A DNA stretch of 64,000 bases. Origin: Alphaproteobacteria bacterium (GTDB taxonomy: Bacteria; Pseudomonadota; Alphaproteobacteria; Micavibrionales; Micavibrionaceae). The position numbers and the translations under genes were made by a program. This document shows, one piece after another, positions 1-9,160 of the stretch (position 1 is the first letter of the stretch; every line of letters begins with the position of its first letter). The DNA lies in NCBI GenBank assembly GCA_020443075.1, contig JAGRIU010000049.1, positions 49,148 to 113,147 of the forward strand, read 5' to 3'. The notes under the pieces are model-generated. The model was not told the DNA's origin and did no database searches. It saw only the letters and a list, made by a program, of their open reading frames with translations.

Positions 1-2
1 GC

Positions 3-194
3 GGTGGGCGCTATGATATTTATCAAGGGGAGCAGCCCAAAGAAAGTGCTGCCGGATTTACGTTTTATATGGATACGCTGCGTCAGGGGTTGAAGCCATT
101 GGAGGCGAAGCCGGTTAAATGTGTGGCGAGCGATGCCGGCTGGGCGGAGATACAGAAATTGCAGGATGACGGTTTTATCGTCAAGAGAGGATAG
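3..194 (+). CDS. hisZ: ATP phosphoribosyltransferase regulatory subunit, C-terminal end (partial)
   Basis: Only the last 63 codons are in the window; the gene begins upstream. The visible frame opens with GGRYD, followed by a GFTFYMDTL segment. These match the C-terminal GGRYD...GF.LDLD signature of HisZ, the histidyl-tRNA-synthetase-like subunit that activates short-form HisG in histidine biosynthesis. The TAG stop is 6 bases before the purA start, so the two genes are probably co-transcribed, an order common in alphaproteobacteria. HisS also carries a GGRYD motif, but the tail here lacks a HisS anticodon-binding domain, which favours HisZ. Confidence 0.8.
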   Translation, partial: GGRYDIYQGEQPKESAAGFTFYMDTLRQGLKPLEAKPVKCVASDAGWAEIQKLQDDGFIVKRG

Positions 195-1499
<1,305 letters not shown>

Positions 1500-1615
1500 G
1501 CCGTTTTACTTTCAAAGACTTCGCAGGTACACTGTAGGTCAGATGGCGCTCGGATCATCTGTTTCTGTGTCTATGTTTTTTCATTTTTAGTATGTGTTTT
1601 TCAGGGTTTTGCTGA

Positions 1616-3712
1616 ATGTCTGATGGTGATGACACCCGCGATAAAACTTTGTCTTCCCAGAAAGAGGACGGTAAAAAAGGCAAGCCTTCTGCGCAGTCGT
1701 CTGCTGCGCGGGGGGTTCTTTTCGGTGAGAGTATAGAAGTTTTTCCCGATACACCTTTAAAGCAGTACGATATTCACGGAAATAAGGCCTATAGCGCGGC
1801 ATATCTTGATGACACAGGTGGCGGCGCCCTTGTGGCGATTGTTTGTGAAAAGGAGAATATTCCACGCTCTCATGTAGCCTATTTGGTTGCAAAAATGAAC
1901 GACCCTCATTTGATGGCTCTGGTTCGTTACGGGACTATGTACTGGCCGCCTGCGCATCAGGAACGTTATGTGTTTATTTATCGTGACCCCATGGGAAAAC
2001 CTCTGCTCCAGTCAGGACAGCCTCTTGCGATGGGTTGGAAGTCTGAAGATGTTATGGACTTGATTGTCGAGCCTATGGTGTCCGCTCTTCAGGAATTTAA
2101 GAATAAAGATTTTGTGCATGGCGCTATTCGTCCTCACAATATGTATGGTGTGATGGGCGGGGATAGTCTCCCGAAGGCTGTTATTTTGGGAGATTGTCTT
2201 TCAGCGCCTGCTTCATCGTCCCAGCCGAGTTTATTTGAACCTATAGATCGGGCTTTGTCGGATGCGATTGGGCGCGGGGTTGGAACGCAGGTTGATGACC
2301 TTTATTCTTTTGGGATTTCATTAGCGGTGATGCTTAGGGCGCGCGATCCTCTTGAAGGTCTTAACGCGCGCGATGTTACACGAAAAAAGATGGAAATGGG
2401 CAGTTATTCTGCCGTGACGGGGCAAGACCGTTTTAAAGGTGAAATTCTTGAGCTTTTGCGCGGGCTTTTGCATGATGATCCGGGACAACGTTGGACATTG
2501 GAAGAGGTTCAGACATGGCTTGACGGGCGGCGTTTGAGTCCAAAGCAGGCTTTTGCGCGGAAAAAGGCGGCGCGCCCTTTTATTGTGGCGGGACAGAAGC
2601 ATTTTATTGCTTCGGTTTTGGCTATGGATTTGGTTGATTATCCGGAGGAAGCCAAGCGGGTTGTTGAAGATGATTCCCTTTTGCAATGGCTTAGACGGGC
2701 TTTGGATGATGAAGAACTTGCTGATAGGGTGGAGAAAGCTATTGCTGTTTCTCAAGAAGGTGGCGGGCCCGGGTATACGGCGCGGTTGACATCCAATCTT
2801 TCTGTGGCCTTGGATGCTTTTTCTCCTATTCGTTATAAGGGGTTGCATATCAGCTATAATGGCTTGGGGTTGTCGATGGCGGATGCTTTTCTGCGTGGGA
2901 ATGATCTCGGGCCTTTTGTTGAAATTATTACATCCAATGTGATTGCGGCGTGGTTATCCTTTTCTGAAAATCCGAACATCGACAAGAGCGGATCTTATAC
3001 TCGATTTGAGAAATGCCGGCGCTTTATCCGTAACCAGAAAGTTGGTGATGGGTTGGAAAGATGCCTTTATTTGCTGTGTTCGCAAGCACCATGTTTAAGC
3101 GAGACAGTGGCTGATTACTATGTGGAAGAACCGCACGATTTGCTGCATGCTTATGATGATTTGTGTCAGAGGAAGAAAGCACCTTCCATGTTTTTAGATC
3201 GGCATAGCGTAGCGTTTTTGATGGAACGCGACTCAAAGATGGTTGAAACTTGCCTTTACGATTTAAATGTTGGTGATGATAGCCGCGTTCTTTATGCGAA
3301 TGTAAAATGTTTTGCTCTTATCCAGCAGCGTACGAAGTGTAAAAAAGTTCCGGCGTTGAGTCGTTGCATGTGTGAGCGTATGGAGCCTGTTTATCAACGA
3401 TTTCATGATCGCGCGACGCGCGACTCTATGAAGAAGAATGTTGAAGCTCTTAAGGATAGTGGAGATTTTCGTAAGATTTTTGCTGTTTTGAGTGATGTTC
3501 GTTCTATTGATAAGGATATGAAAGCCTATAAGGCGGCGGTTTATGAATTTAAGAGATTACGTTCGGAGGCTGAGTTGCTAGATAAGCGTCTTGAGCATAA
3601 AGATACGTTTGGTGTGCAGGCTGGCCGCGATTGGGCGGCGATTATTTCCACTATTGTTTCTATTTTTATTATTGCAGCTTATGTCCTGCTGTTTTTATCA
3701 GGGTTGTCCTAA
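1616..3712 (+). CDS. Membrane-anchored protein-kinase-like protein (probable pseudokinase)
   Basis: A 698-residue protein with a charged N-terminus, a kinase-like domain at about residues 50-305, a long helical middle region of no recognised family, and one C-terminal membrane segment (about 676-695). Kinase landmarks are degenerate. The VAIK-like strand reads VAIV (73-76), so the ATP-binding lysine is missing. The catalytic HRDxKPxN loop reads HGAIRPHN (168-175), so the catalytic Asp is replaced. A DFG-like LGDC (191-194), VDDLYSFG (226-233) and the subdomain XI Arg292 remain. This argues for a catalytically dead kinase fold used for scaffolding or sensing. The next gene starts 13 bases after its stop, so they form a likely two-gene unit. 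Function unknown. Confidence 0.75.
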   Translation: MSDGDDTRDKTLSSQKEDGKKGKPSAQSSAARGVLFGESIEVFPDTPLKQYDIHGNKAYSAAYLDDTGGGALVAIVCEKENIPRSHVAYLVAKMNDPHLMALVRYGTMYWPPAHQERYVFIYRDPMGKPLLQSGQPLAMGWKSEDVMDLIVEPMVSALQEFKNKDFVHGAIRPHNMYGVMGGDSLPKAVILGDCLSAPASSSQPSLFEPIDRALSDAIGRGVGTQVDDLYSFGISLAVMLRARDPLEGLNARDVTRKKMEMGSYSAVTGQDRFKGEILELLRGLLHDDPGQRWTLEEVQTWLDGRRLSPKQAFARKKAARPFIVAGQKHFIASVLAMDLVDYPEEAKRVVEDDSLLQWLRRALDDEELADRVEKAIAVSQEGGGPGYTARLTSNLSVALDAFSPIRYKGLHISYNGLGLSMADAFLRGNDLGPFVEIITSNVIAAWLSFSENPNIDKSGSYTRFEKCRRFIRNQKVGDGLERCLYLLCSQAPCLSETVADYYVEEPHDLLHAYDDLCQRKKAPSMFLDRHSVAFLMERDSKMVETCLYDLNVGDDSRVLYANVKCFALIQQRTKCKKVPALSRCMCERMEPVYQRFHDRATRDSMKKNVEALKDSGDFRKIFAVLSDVRSIDKDMKAYKAAVYEFKRLRSEAELLDKRLEHKDTFGVQAGRDWAAIISTIVSIFIIAAYVLLFLSGLS

Positions 3713-3725
3713 GGAAGAGTTCTCG

Positions 3726-4289
3726 ATGGCTAAAGTCAAGAAAGAGGCGAAAGAAGCAGATAACAAAGGTGAGGCCAAGGTCAAAGCGGCCTCAAAGGGC
3801 GGCGGGCTTGCAGTTAAGGTGCGGACGGGCCTATTTATGCTGTTTTTTTTGGTTTTGTCCGTTTTCTTTTTATCCTCCGCGCTTATTTTTTGCGTCGGGA
3901 TGTTGCCGACTTTTGTTGCGTTCTTTACCGACAGGAGTTACCGCAAGAGCAAGGCGGTGACTGTGGGGTCCTTTAATTTGGCCGGATGCGTTCCTTTTGT
4001 GCTGGAGCTCTGGAAGACCGGCCGGACGATGGACAATGCGATTGATATTATTTCAGAGCCGATGACGGTTGTGATTATATATGTTGCCGCAGCCGCCGGG
4101 TATTTTATGGAGTGGATGATCACGCAGATTGTCTCGAATATTATGTATCAACAAGGATTGGCGCGCCGGAAAGCTATTACCAAGCGTCAGGAAGATCTTG
4201 TCGAGCGTTGGGGGCGCGAAGTCACAGGTGAAATCGCTGTCGATAAAGACGGATTTGCTGTTGAAGACGAGGACGACGAATTGCCGTAG
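3726..4289 (+). CDS. Small integral membrane protein paired with the pseudokinase
   Basis: A 187-residue protein. The first 30 residues are Lys/Glu/Ala-rich and probably cytoplasmic. Hydrophobic stretches lie at about 35-67 and 113-135, with a weaker one around 78-95. The C-terminal 50 residues are charged and end in an acidic tail (VEDEDDELP). The ATG at 3726 was chosen because GGAAGAG precedes it at good spacing; an upstream extension in the same frame would run through the previous gene. No family is recognised. Tight linkage to the membrane-anchored pseudokinase suggests the two act together, which is inference from position only. Confidence 0.75.
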   Translation: MAKVKKEAKEADNKGEAKVKAASKGGGLAVKVRTGLFMLFFLVLSVFFLSSALIFCVGMLPTFVAFFTDRSYRKSKAVTVGSFNLAGCVPFVLELWKTGRTMDNAIDIISEPMTVVIIYVAAAAGYFMEWMITQIVSNIMYQQGLARRKAITKRQEDLVERWGREVTGEIAVDKDGFAVEDEDDELP

Positions 4290-4330
4290 ACTTTTTGCTG
4301 CAGTCCTCGGAGGTGGTTATTTAATTTTTC

Positions 4331-4507
4331 TTATTTTTGTGCCTGCGCGCGCGACACGGGTTGTTTTTTTCCGAAGGGTCTTTGCTTTTGCGTTTGTTGC
4401 GTTTCTTCGATAAATTCGCGATAGGATACCGGTTTTCTGCTGATATTATCGTTGGCATCATCGGGCATGAAAATAACACCGCCAGAGGCTGAGGATACGG
4501 CTTTCAT
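4331..4507 (-). CDS. Short hypothetical protein (58 aa)
   Basis: A 58-codon frame on the minus strand from ATG 4507 to TAA 4331, lying convergent to the membrane-protein gene. The product has a non-polar start (MKAVSSASGGVIFMP), then DDANDN, then a Gln/Lys/Arg-rich tail ending SRAQAQK. Composition looks protein-like and not like a shadow frame, and no gene covers it on the plus strand. The ribosome-binding site is weak (AAAGGTC). No family is recognised. An alternative is a non-coding 3' flank. Whether it is translated is uncertain. Confidence 0.4.
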   Translation of the reverse strand: MKAVSSASGGVIFMPDDANDNISRKPVSYREFIEETQQTQKQRPFGKKQPVSRAQAQK

Positions 4508-4639
4508 AGAGGTCGACCTTTCTCGCGATCGCGTTGATGGTTGCGTATTTTCCGAGTCTACAATTTTTTTTCAAGTCTGCCAAATTTTAGACGTGCGGTG
4601 CACAAAAATACGATCGTATTTTCTAAGGTGGCCGAACAT

Positions 4640-4673
4640 AAAAAACGCCCCTTGATGAAAACCAGGGGGCGTT
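4640..4673 (-). terminator. Rho-independent terminator of the cold-shock gene
   Basis: The arms AACGCCCC and GGGGCGTT enclose a loop of about a dozen bases. Read on the minus strand, the hairpin is followed by a run of six T. It lies 30 bases past the stop codon of the cold-shock gene. Confidence 0.85.
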
Positions 4674-4702
4674 GTTGTTATTTTGAAAAATAGAGCGGCG
4701 AT

Positions 4703-4909
4703 CTATGCGGCTTTAATATTTGTTGCGGCTTGCTTGCCACGATTTTCCTGAAGTTCAAATTCTACTTTCTGACCTTCGTTCAGGGTTTTAAAGCCTGCTT
4801 GCTCGACGGCGGAAATGTGGACGAAGACATCTTTGCCGCCGTCATCTGGAACGATGAAGCCGTAGCCTTTTTCTGGGTTGAACCATTTTACTGTGCCTGT
4901 TTGTGACAT
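4703..4909 (-). CDS. Cold-shock domain protein (CspA family)
   Basis: A 68-residue single-domain OB-fold nucleic-acid-binding protein of the CspA family. RNP1 reads KGYGFI (14-19) and RNP2 reads VFVHIS (28-33). The start [16 protein letters not shown] is typical of the family. Such proteins bind single-stranded RNA or DNA and act as RNA chaperones during cold or stationary phase. AAGGAG lies upstream of the ATG. The 200 bases upstream contain no other gene, leaving room for the long 5' leader common in csp mRNAs. Which paralogue it is cannot be told from one copy. Confidence 0.95.
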   Translation of the reverse strand: MSQTGTVKWFNPEKGYGFIVPDDGGKDVFVHISAVEQAGFKTLNEGQKVEFELQENRGKQAATNIKAA

Positions 4910-5121
4910 AATATGCTCCTTCTACGCATTGACAGTGTTAAAACAGCTCTCTGGGTATTCAAATTCGAGCTGATTATTTTAGTTCAAAGCGCGAAGTACC
5001 AAAGATTAGGTGCATTAAACGGCGTTTTTAGCATTTACGCAAGATAAATTATCGTTTGTTGTGTTTGTTCTTTTCTTGCTGCACACTGGTGGGCGGGATA
5101 TATGTGAATGGTTTGTGTAAT

Positions 5122-6444
5122 ATGAAAAGCCAGTTTTTGCTTTTGAAAGAGCGCCGGTTTTTGCCGCTGTTTATCCTGCAGTTCTTCGGGGCGTTTAACG
5201 ACAATCTGGCCAAGACGGCTTTTGTGGTGCTGATGGCGTATGGTTTGTGGGATGCGCATGGTGTGGCTCCGGAGATTCTTGTATCGGTTGCGGCGGGCGT
5301 TTTTATCTTGCCGTTTATCCTGTTTTGTCCGTTCGCCGGATATCTGGCCGATCATTACGACAAGGCCCTGATTATTCGTCGGGCCAAGCTTGCCGAAATA
5401 TTTATTGCTTTGGCGGCGGTGGCGGTCCTTTATTCCGGAAATTTGTATTTTGCCTTACCGGTCCTCTTTGCTTTGGGTTTGCAGTCAGCTTTTTTTACGC
5501 CGAGCAAGTTTTCGATTTTGCCCCAGCATTTAAAGGCCGATGAGTTGATTGGCGGGAATGCGCTTGTGAGTACGGGGACGTATCTGGCGATTTTGGGCGG
5601 GACGATGATTGGCGCGGCGCTTATTCCTTTGGCGCAGGGTAAATTTATTGTTTCCGTACTTTTGATCGGGGCGGCCGTGCTTGGGTATTGGGCGGCGTTG
5701 TTTGTTCCTAGTGCGCCTGCCCGCAACAGGCCGTCTTCGATTTCATTGAATATTTTTAAATATGGGTATGCGGCGCTTAAATTCTCGTTTCAACAAAAAC
5801 CGGCCGTGCTGGCTTCTATTTTGGGAACATCCTGGTTTTATTTTATTGCTGCGACCTATCATGCGCAGTTTCCCAATTTTACCAAACAGACTTTAGGGGC
5901 ACAGCCTTTGGTTTTAAGTTTGTTTATGGCGGTTTTTTCCGTAGGCGTGGGTTTGGGGGGATTGTTGAACCATAGAATTTTGCGCGGGCGCACGCACGGG
6001 CGTTATGTGCCGGTGGCGGCTGCGTTGATTTGTGTATTCGGGCTTGATCTTTACTGGGCGGCGCGTGCCTTTCCTTTGCTTGAGGGCGGGCAGCTTTATT
6101 CGCTTTCGGGGTTTTTGGCTTTGCCGCAAAGCTGGCGGATTATGGCAGATTCATTCTTTCAAGCGATGGCGTGCGGTTTTTTTGTTGTGCCGTTGCGTGC
6201 GATCGTGCAGGCCGAAACGGGCGATCATGTCAGCGGGCGCGTGATTTCGGCTTCGAATATGATGGATGCGGTGTTTATTTTGCTCTCGGCAGTGATTGCC
6301 GGTTTTGTCTTTTCCAAAGGTGTGAGTGTTGAAGGATTGTATCTGATGGTTTCTGTTTTAACGCTGGGGGTGGGTGGTGCTCTCTATGCTCTGCCGTCTT
6401 TTCGTGTTATGTCTGTTCAAAGCCGGGAGGGAGAGATTCTATGA
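5122..6444 (+). CDS. MFS transporter, LplT-like
   Basis: A 440-residue polytopic protein with about 12 hydrophobic segments. The start FLPLFILQFFGAFNDNLAKTAFVVL carries the Q-F-x-A-x-N-D-N signature of the LplT branch of the major facilitator superfamily. That family flips lysophospholipids inward for re-acylation and is often fused or linked to an acyltransferase; no acyltransferase gene is adjacent here. ATG 5122 was preferred over the in-frame ATG 5056, because the 22 residues between them are not part of the family start. The ribosome-binding site is weak for both. The next gene overlaps its stop by 4 bases, so the two are translationally coupled. The substrate is not proven. Confidence 0.8.
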   Translation: MKSQFLLLKERRFLPLFILQFFGAFNDNLAKTAFVVLMAYGLWDAHGVAPEILVSVAAGVFILPFILFCPFAGYLADHYDKALIIRRAKLAEIFIALAAVAVLYSGNLYFALPVLFALGLQSAFFTPSKFSILPQHLKADELIGGNALVSTGTYLAILGGTMIGAALIPLAQGKFIVSVLLIGAAVLGYWAALFVPSAPARNRPSSISLNIFKYGYAALKFSFQQKPAVLASILGTSWFYFIAATYHAQFPNFTKQTLGAQPLVLSLFMAVFSVGVGLGGLLNHRILRGRTHGRYVPVAAALICVFGLDLYWAARAFPLLEGGQLYSLSGFLALPQSWRIMADSFFQAMACGFFVVPLRAIVQAETGDHVSGRVISASNMMDAVFILLSAVIAGFVFSKGVSVEGLYLMVSVLTLGVGGALYALPSFRVMSVQSREGEIL

Positions 6445-7007
6445 AGCCATTACTTGTTTTTGCGATGGAGCAAGAGCATCAAGGATTATTTGATGAGCAT
6501 GATGTTTTGCATACGCAGATCGGGAAGGTGAATGCGGCCTATAGTCTTACGCGGTATTTATCGCGGGAGCGGCCTGCTTTGGTGGTTAATCTGGGGACGG
6601 CGGGAAGCCGCAGACATGCCCCGGCCAGTATTGTCAATCCGACTTCTTTTATGCAGCGGGATATGGATGTGAGCGCTTTGGGGTTTGAAAAAGGGCAGAC
6701 GCCGTTTTCAGATGATCCGGTAGTTATAGAATACGGCCACAGGATTGAGGTTTTGCCTGGCGGATTGTGCGGCAGCGGGGATTCTTTTGATACGAGCGTG
6801 GCGGCCAATGATTATGATGTGGTTGATATGGAGGCGTTTGCTTTGGCTCTTATTTGTAAGCGCGAGAATATTCCGTTTTTGTGTTTGAAATATATTTCCG
6901 ATGGCGCTGGAGACGGGGCGGACGAGGATTTTAATTTGGCTTTGCACCGGGCGGCAGATGCTTTAAAAGAAGCATTGGATGTGTCTTTGAAGGAGATAGG
7001 GCGTTGA
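6441..7007 (+). CDS. MTA/SAH-nucleosidase-like phosphorylase-superfamily protein
   Basis: A 188-residue protein of the PNP/UDP phosphorylase superfamily. Family landmarks are an early Glu (MEQEHQ, residues 9-14), NLGTAG (50-55), the purine/ribose-binding VDMEAFALA (128-136, Glu131) and ISDGAG with the presumed catalytic Asp154. Such enzymes split adenine from methylthioadenosine or S-adenosylhomocysteine. It is shorter than the roughly 230 residues of Pfs/MtnN, so it may be a divergent branch with another nucleoside substrate. The start overlaps the MFS stop (ATGA) and is preceded by a strong GGAGGGAGAG. Confidence 0.75.
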   Translation: MKPLLVFAMEQEHQGLFDEHDVLHTQIGKVNAAYSLTRYLSRERPALVVNLGTAGSRRHAPASIVNPTSFMQRDMDVSALGFEKGQTPFSDDPVVIEYGHRIEVLPGGLCGSGDSFDTSVAANDYDVVDMEAFALALICKRENIPFLCLKYISDGAGDGADEDFNLALHRAADALKEALDVSLKEIGR

Positions 7008-7735
7008 ATATTAAAAGTTGGAATATTTTGCTTGTGGCGGTCTTTTTGATTGTTTTGACCGGTGGCGGTTACATGCTTTATCAAGGGCAAAGCGTGAAGC
7101 TGGCTCAGCAGCATGCTGCGCGGGCGCAGGCGGAAAAAGATCAGCGGGCCGCTATTGCGCGTGAAGAGATGGAGCGGGCTGAGGAAATTCAGGCCCGTGA
7201 GGCGGCCCTTAAAGAGAAGTTTGAAGATTTTTTGAACGGCTTTTTGCAAGATGTTTCTGAAAATGTGCGTGAGTATGGTGAGAGCCGTAAGGTATTATCG
7301 GGGCTTGTGGATCCGATTAATATGCGTGCTCCTGAGTATATAGAGGAAAACTACGCTTTATCCGAAACGGTTATTTTGCGTTTGCAGTTACAGATGGATA
7401 AAATTATGGGTGTTTTCGAACAGGCTGATAAAGATTTTGTTGTTTTGCTCGATCAGTGGCCAGTTTCCCAGAAGGATATTATTGAGGGGGCTTGGCAGCA
7501 AACACGCGATCAGCAGGCCGGTCTTTATATTGCTTATTTTGAATCTGAACAGGAATTAATAAAGGTTATTCAGGATTTTCTTGCTTTTTGTAATGAAAAA
7601 CGAGATTCGGTGACTTATGACGAAGAATCTGGAAATCTTTTATTTAAAACAGAAGCTGAACAGGAGCAGTATGTTGGGTATTTAAACAAAATGAACGAAA
7701 TTAAATCTGTACAGTCTTCCTTGTTTACTAAATAA
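7004..7735 (+). CDS. Membrane-anchored coiled-coil protein, unknown function
   Basis: A 243-residue protein with one N-terminal membrane segment (about residues 8-27). A highly charged Ala/Glu/Arg-rich coiled-coil stretch (35-75) follows, then a helical domain of no recognised family. The start is TTG at 7004, overlapping the stop of the nucleosidase gene and preceded by AAGGAG at ideal spacing. No ATG exists near the start. It is the last gene of the MFS-nucleosidase unit. The topology suggests a periplasmic or cytoplasmic domain tethered to the inner membrane. The role is unknown. Confidence 0.7.
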   Translation: MNIKSWNILLVAVFLIVLTGGGYMLYQGQSVKLAQQHAARAQAEKDQRAAIAREEMERAEEIQAREAALKEKFEDFLNGFLQDVSENVREYGESRKVLSGLVDPINMRAPEYIEENYALSETVILRLQLQMDKIMGVFEQADKDFVVLLDQWPVSQKDIIEGAWQQTRDQQAGLYIAYFESEQELIKVIQDFLAFCNEKRDSVTYDEESGNLLFKTEAEQEQYVGYLNKMNEIKSVQSSLFTK

Positions 7736-7777
7736 TTTTATTTTTATTACTTGTTAATTACTTTGTTTTACATATAT

Positions 7778-7789
7778 ATAAAATTTTAT
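7778..7789. promoter_or_regulatory. AT palindrome ATAAAATTTTAT upstream of flp
   Basis: A perfect 12-base palindrome about 200 bases upstream of the major Flp pilin gene. The same 12-mer occurs at 34207-34218 and 44927-44938, upstream of a candidate small RNA and a surface-protein gene. It may be an operator, but the surroundings are very AT-rich, so chance recurrence is not excluded. Confidence 0.3.
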
Positions 7790-7851
7790 ACAAATTTATT
7801 TCAATTTTCTATTTAAAAGTTTTTCTTTTTATTTTATATTTACTTTGGAAA

Positions 7852-7866
7852 TTAACTTTCCTTTAA
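7852..7866 (+). promoter_or_regulatory. Candidate CtrA-binding site (TTAA-N7-TTAA)
   Basis: The bases TTAACTTTCCTTTAA match the full CtrA consensus TTAA-N7-TTAA. The site lies 117 bases before the flp start codon, with a possible -10 (TATCCT, 7878-7883) shortly after. In Caulobacter the pilin gene is activated by CtrA, so the position makes sense. The local AT richness raises the chance of a random match. Confidence 0.45.
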
Positions 7867-7982
7867 GTCTTGGTTGATATCCTAAAGAGAGTAGCGGTTG
7901 GAGCTTTTAGGCGGTGGTTCTCACTATGGTCTTGAAGCATGGGTTAGACCGGGATACCAAAAAAACAACAGGAGATGAAAAC

Positions 7983-8192
7983 ATGTTGAAACTTCTTGCT
8001 TTGAAAGATGCGTATTTGAAAAACGAAGATGGCGCGACAGCGATTGAATACGGCCTGATTGCGGCCGGTATTTCTCTGGCGATCGTGGCTGTTGTTTTCA
8101 CATTCGGTGATCAGTTGAACCTGACATTTACCGAAATGGAAACAGCGATGACTACAGCGGCGACAGAGGCTGCTGCTAGAAATGCAGAATAA
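7983..8192 (+). CDS. flp: Flp/Fap-type major pilin
   Basis: A 69-residue class IVb pilin precursor, the building block of the Tad pilus. A short basic/acidic leader ends in EDG. Processing is expected between Gly17 and Ala18, giving the canonical ATAIEYGLIAAGISLAIVAV hydrophobic N-terminus with Glu22 and Tyr23. ATG 7983 is preceded by CAGGAGATG at good spacing; an in-frame ATG at 7914 lacks a ribosome-binding site and would give an abnormal leader. It is the first gene of the locus and has its own terminator, which allows the high pilin expression typical of these loci. Confidence 0.95.
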   Translation: MLKLLALKDAYLKNEDGATAIEYGLIAAGISLAIVAVVFTFGDQLNLTFTEMETAMTTAATEAAARNAE

Positions 8193-8214
8193 TTTTTAGA
8201 GTTTATATTTATCG

Positions 8215-8250
8215 GAAGCCCGTCACTCTTAAAAGGCGGGCTTCTTTTTT
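8215..8250 (+). terminator. Terminator after flp
   Basis: The perfect 8-bp arms GAAGCCCG and CGGGCTTC are separated by 14 bases and followed by six T. The hairpin separates the major pilin transcript from the rest of the tad locus. Confidence 0.9.
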
Positions 8251-8277
8251 GCCTTAATTGCTGATAAGGTTTCAATT

Positions 8278-8460
8278 ATGTGTGTGTGGCATTTTCTATC
8301 AAAATACTTTGCTTGTACTTTTGGGACGACAGCGATTGAATATGCTTTGATTGCGGTTGGGATTGCCATGACGATTATGGCTGCTCTCTTCTTTTTCGGT
8401 GATACTTTTGAAAGTATGCTCGATTTGATTTCCGATAGTTTTAGTGACGCGTTTGGGTAG
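8278..8460 (+). CDS. Second Flp-type pilin
   Basis: A 60-residue prepilin with leader MCVWHFLSKYFACTFG and a predicted mature start TTAIEYALIAVGIAMTIMAA. Cleavage is expected after Gly16, and the family Glu-Tyr pair is kept (21-22). It is shorter and more divergent than the first pilin and starts after the flp terminator, so it is probably made at lower level with the assembly genes. It could be a minor pilin or a backup copy. No clear ribosome-binding site is visible. Confidence 0.85.
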   Translation: MCVWHFLSKYFACTFGTTAIEYALIAVGIAMTIMAALFFFGDTFESMLDLISDSFSDAFG

Positions 8461-8464
8461 TTTG

Positions 8465-9004
8465 ATGATTGCGCTCATTGTTTTTTTGACCTGTCTGTTT
8501 TCTGTTATCTGGATTGGTGTTTTGTCCGGTATGTCTGATTTCAAGGGGATGACGATTCCGAATTGGCATAGCGGTTTTGTTCTTTCGGTGTTTTTTCTTT
8601 GCTATCTCTTGTTATGGTTTTTGGGCGGTGATCATGTTTTTGCATCGCTTTCTTCTCACCTCTTGAGTGCTTTGATTGTATTCGTTGTGACGCTTGGCAT
8701 GTTTATGGCCGGTGGGTTGGGGGCTGCAGATTCCAAGCTGGGGACGTCGTATGCGCTGTGGGTCGGGTTGAAGGGGTTGTTGCCGTTTTTGTTTTATATG
8801 GCTCTTGCTGGCGGCGTTTTAGCTTTGATTGCCATTCTTTTGCGTAGGTTCAAGCCGTGTAAGGCTCCCAGGGATGGTGGGTGGATTGCCCGCGTGCAAG
8901 CCGGAGAGAGTAGGGTTCCCTACGGAATTGCAATTGTTGTCGGCGCTCTGGCATCTTTTGTAAAAATAGGGTATCTTGATTTTGGGGTCTGGGGTTCTTT
9001 CTGA
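8465..9004 (+). CDS. cpaA: Flp prepilin peptidase (TadV/CpaA, A24 family)
   Basis: A 179-residue inner-membrane aspartic peptidase that cleaves Flp prepilins. The catalytic aspartates are Asp25 in SDFKGMTIPN and Asp89 in GLGAADSKLG. The second motif is GAAD where the family usually has GxGD. About five membrane segments are seen. ATG 8465 was chosen because family members begin directly with the first membrane helix; a GTG at 8444 inside the preceding pilin gene is the alternative. It is probably co-transcribed with the second pilin. Confidence 0.88.
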   Translation: MIALIVFLTCLFSVIWIGVLSGMSDFKGMTIPNWHSGFVLSVFFLCYLLLWFLGGDHVFASLSSHLLSALIVFVVTLGMFMAGGLGAADSKLGTSYALWVGLKGLLPFLFYMALAGGVLALIAILLRRFKPCKAPRDGGWIARVQAGESRVPYGIAIVVGALASFVKIGYLDFGVWGSF

Positions 9005-9160
9005 TCTTTCTTGCTCCGCGTCTTTAAGTTTTCCTGTCGTTTCGCTTTATCCTTTCTTAAGGAAGTTCGCGGTAGAATAAAGGGGAACATTCGTTTTCTT
9101 TGGCTTTTTTGCCGTCTTTTTCGTTTTATTTTTCATGCGCTTTGATTTCGGGGTTCGTTC

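Noticed and set aside
4452..4655. Plus-strand frame of 67 codons
   Set aside because: It crosses the cold-shock gene's terminator and the minus-strand 58-codon gene, and has no ribosome-binding site or protein-like composition.
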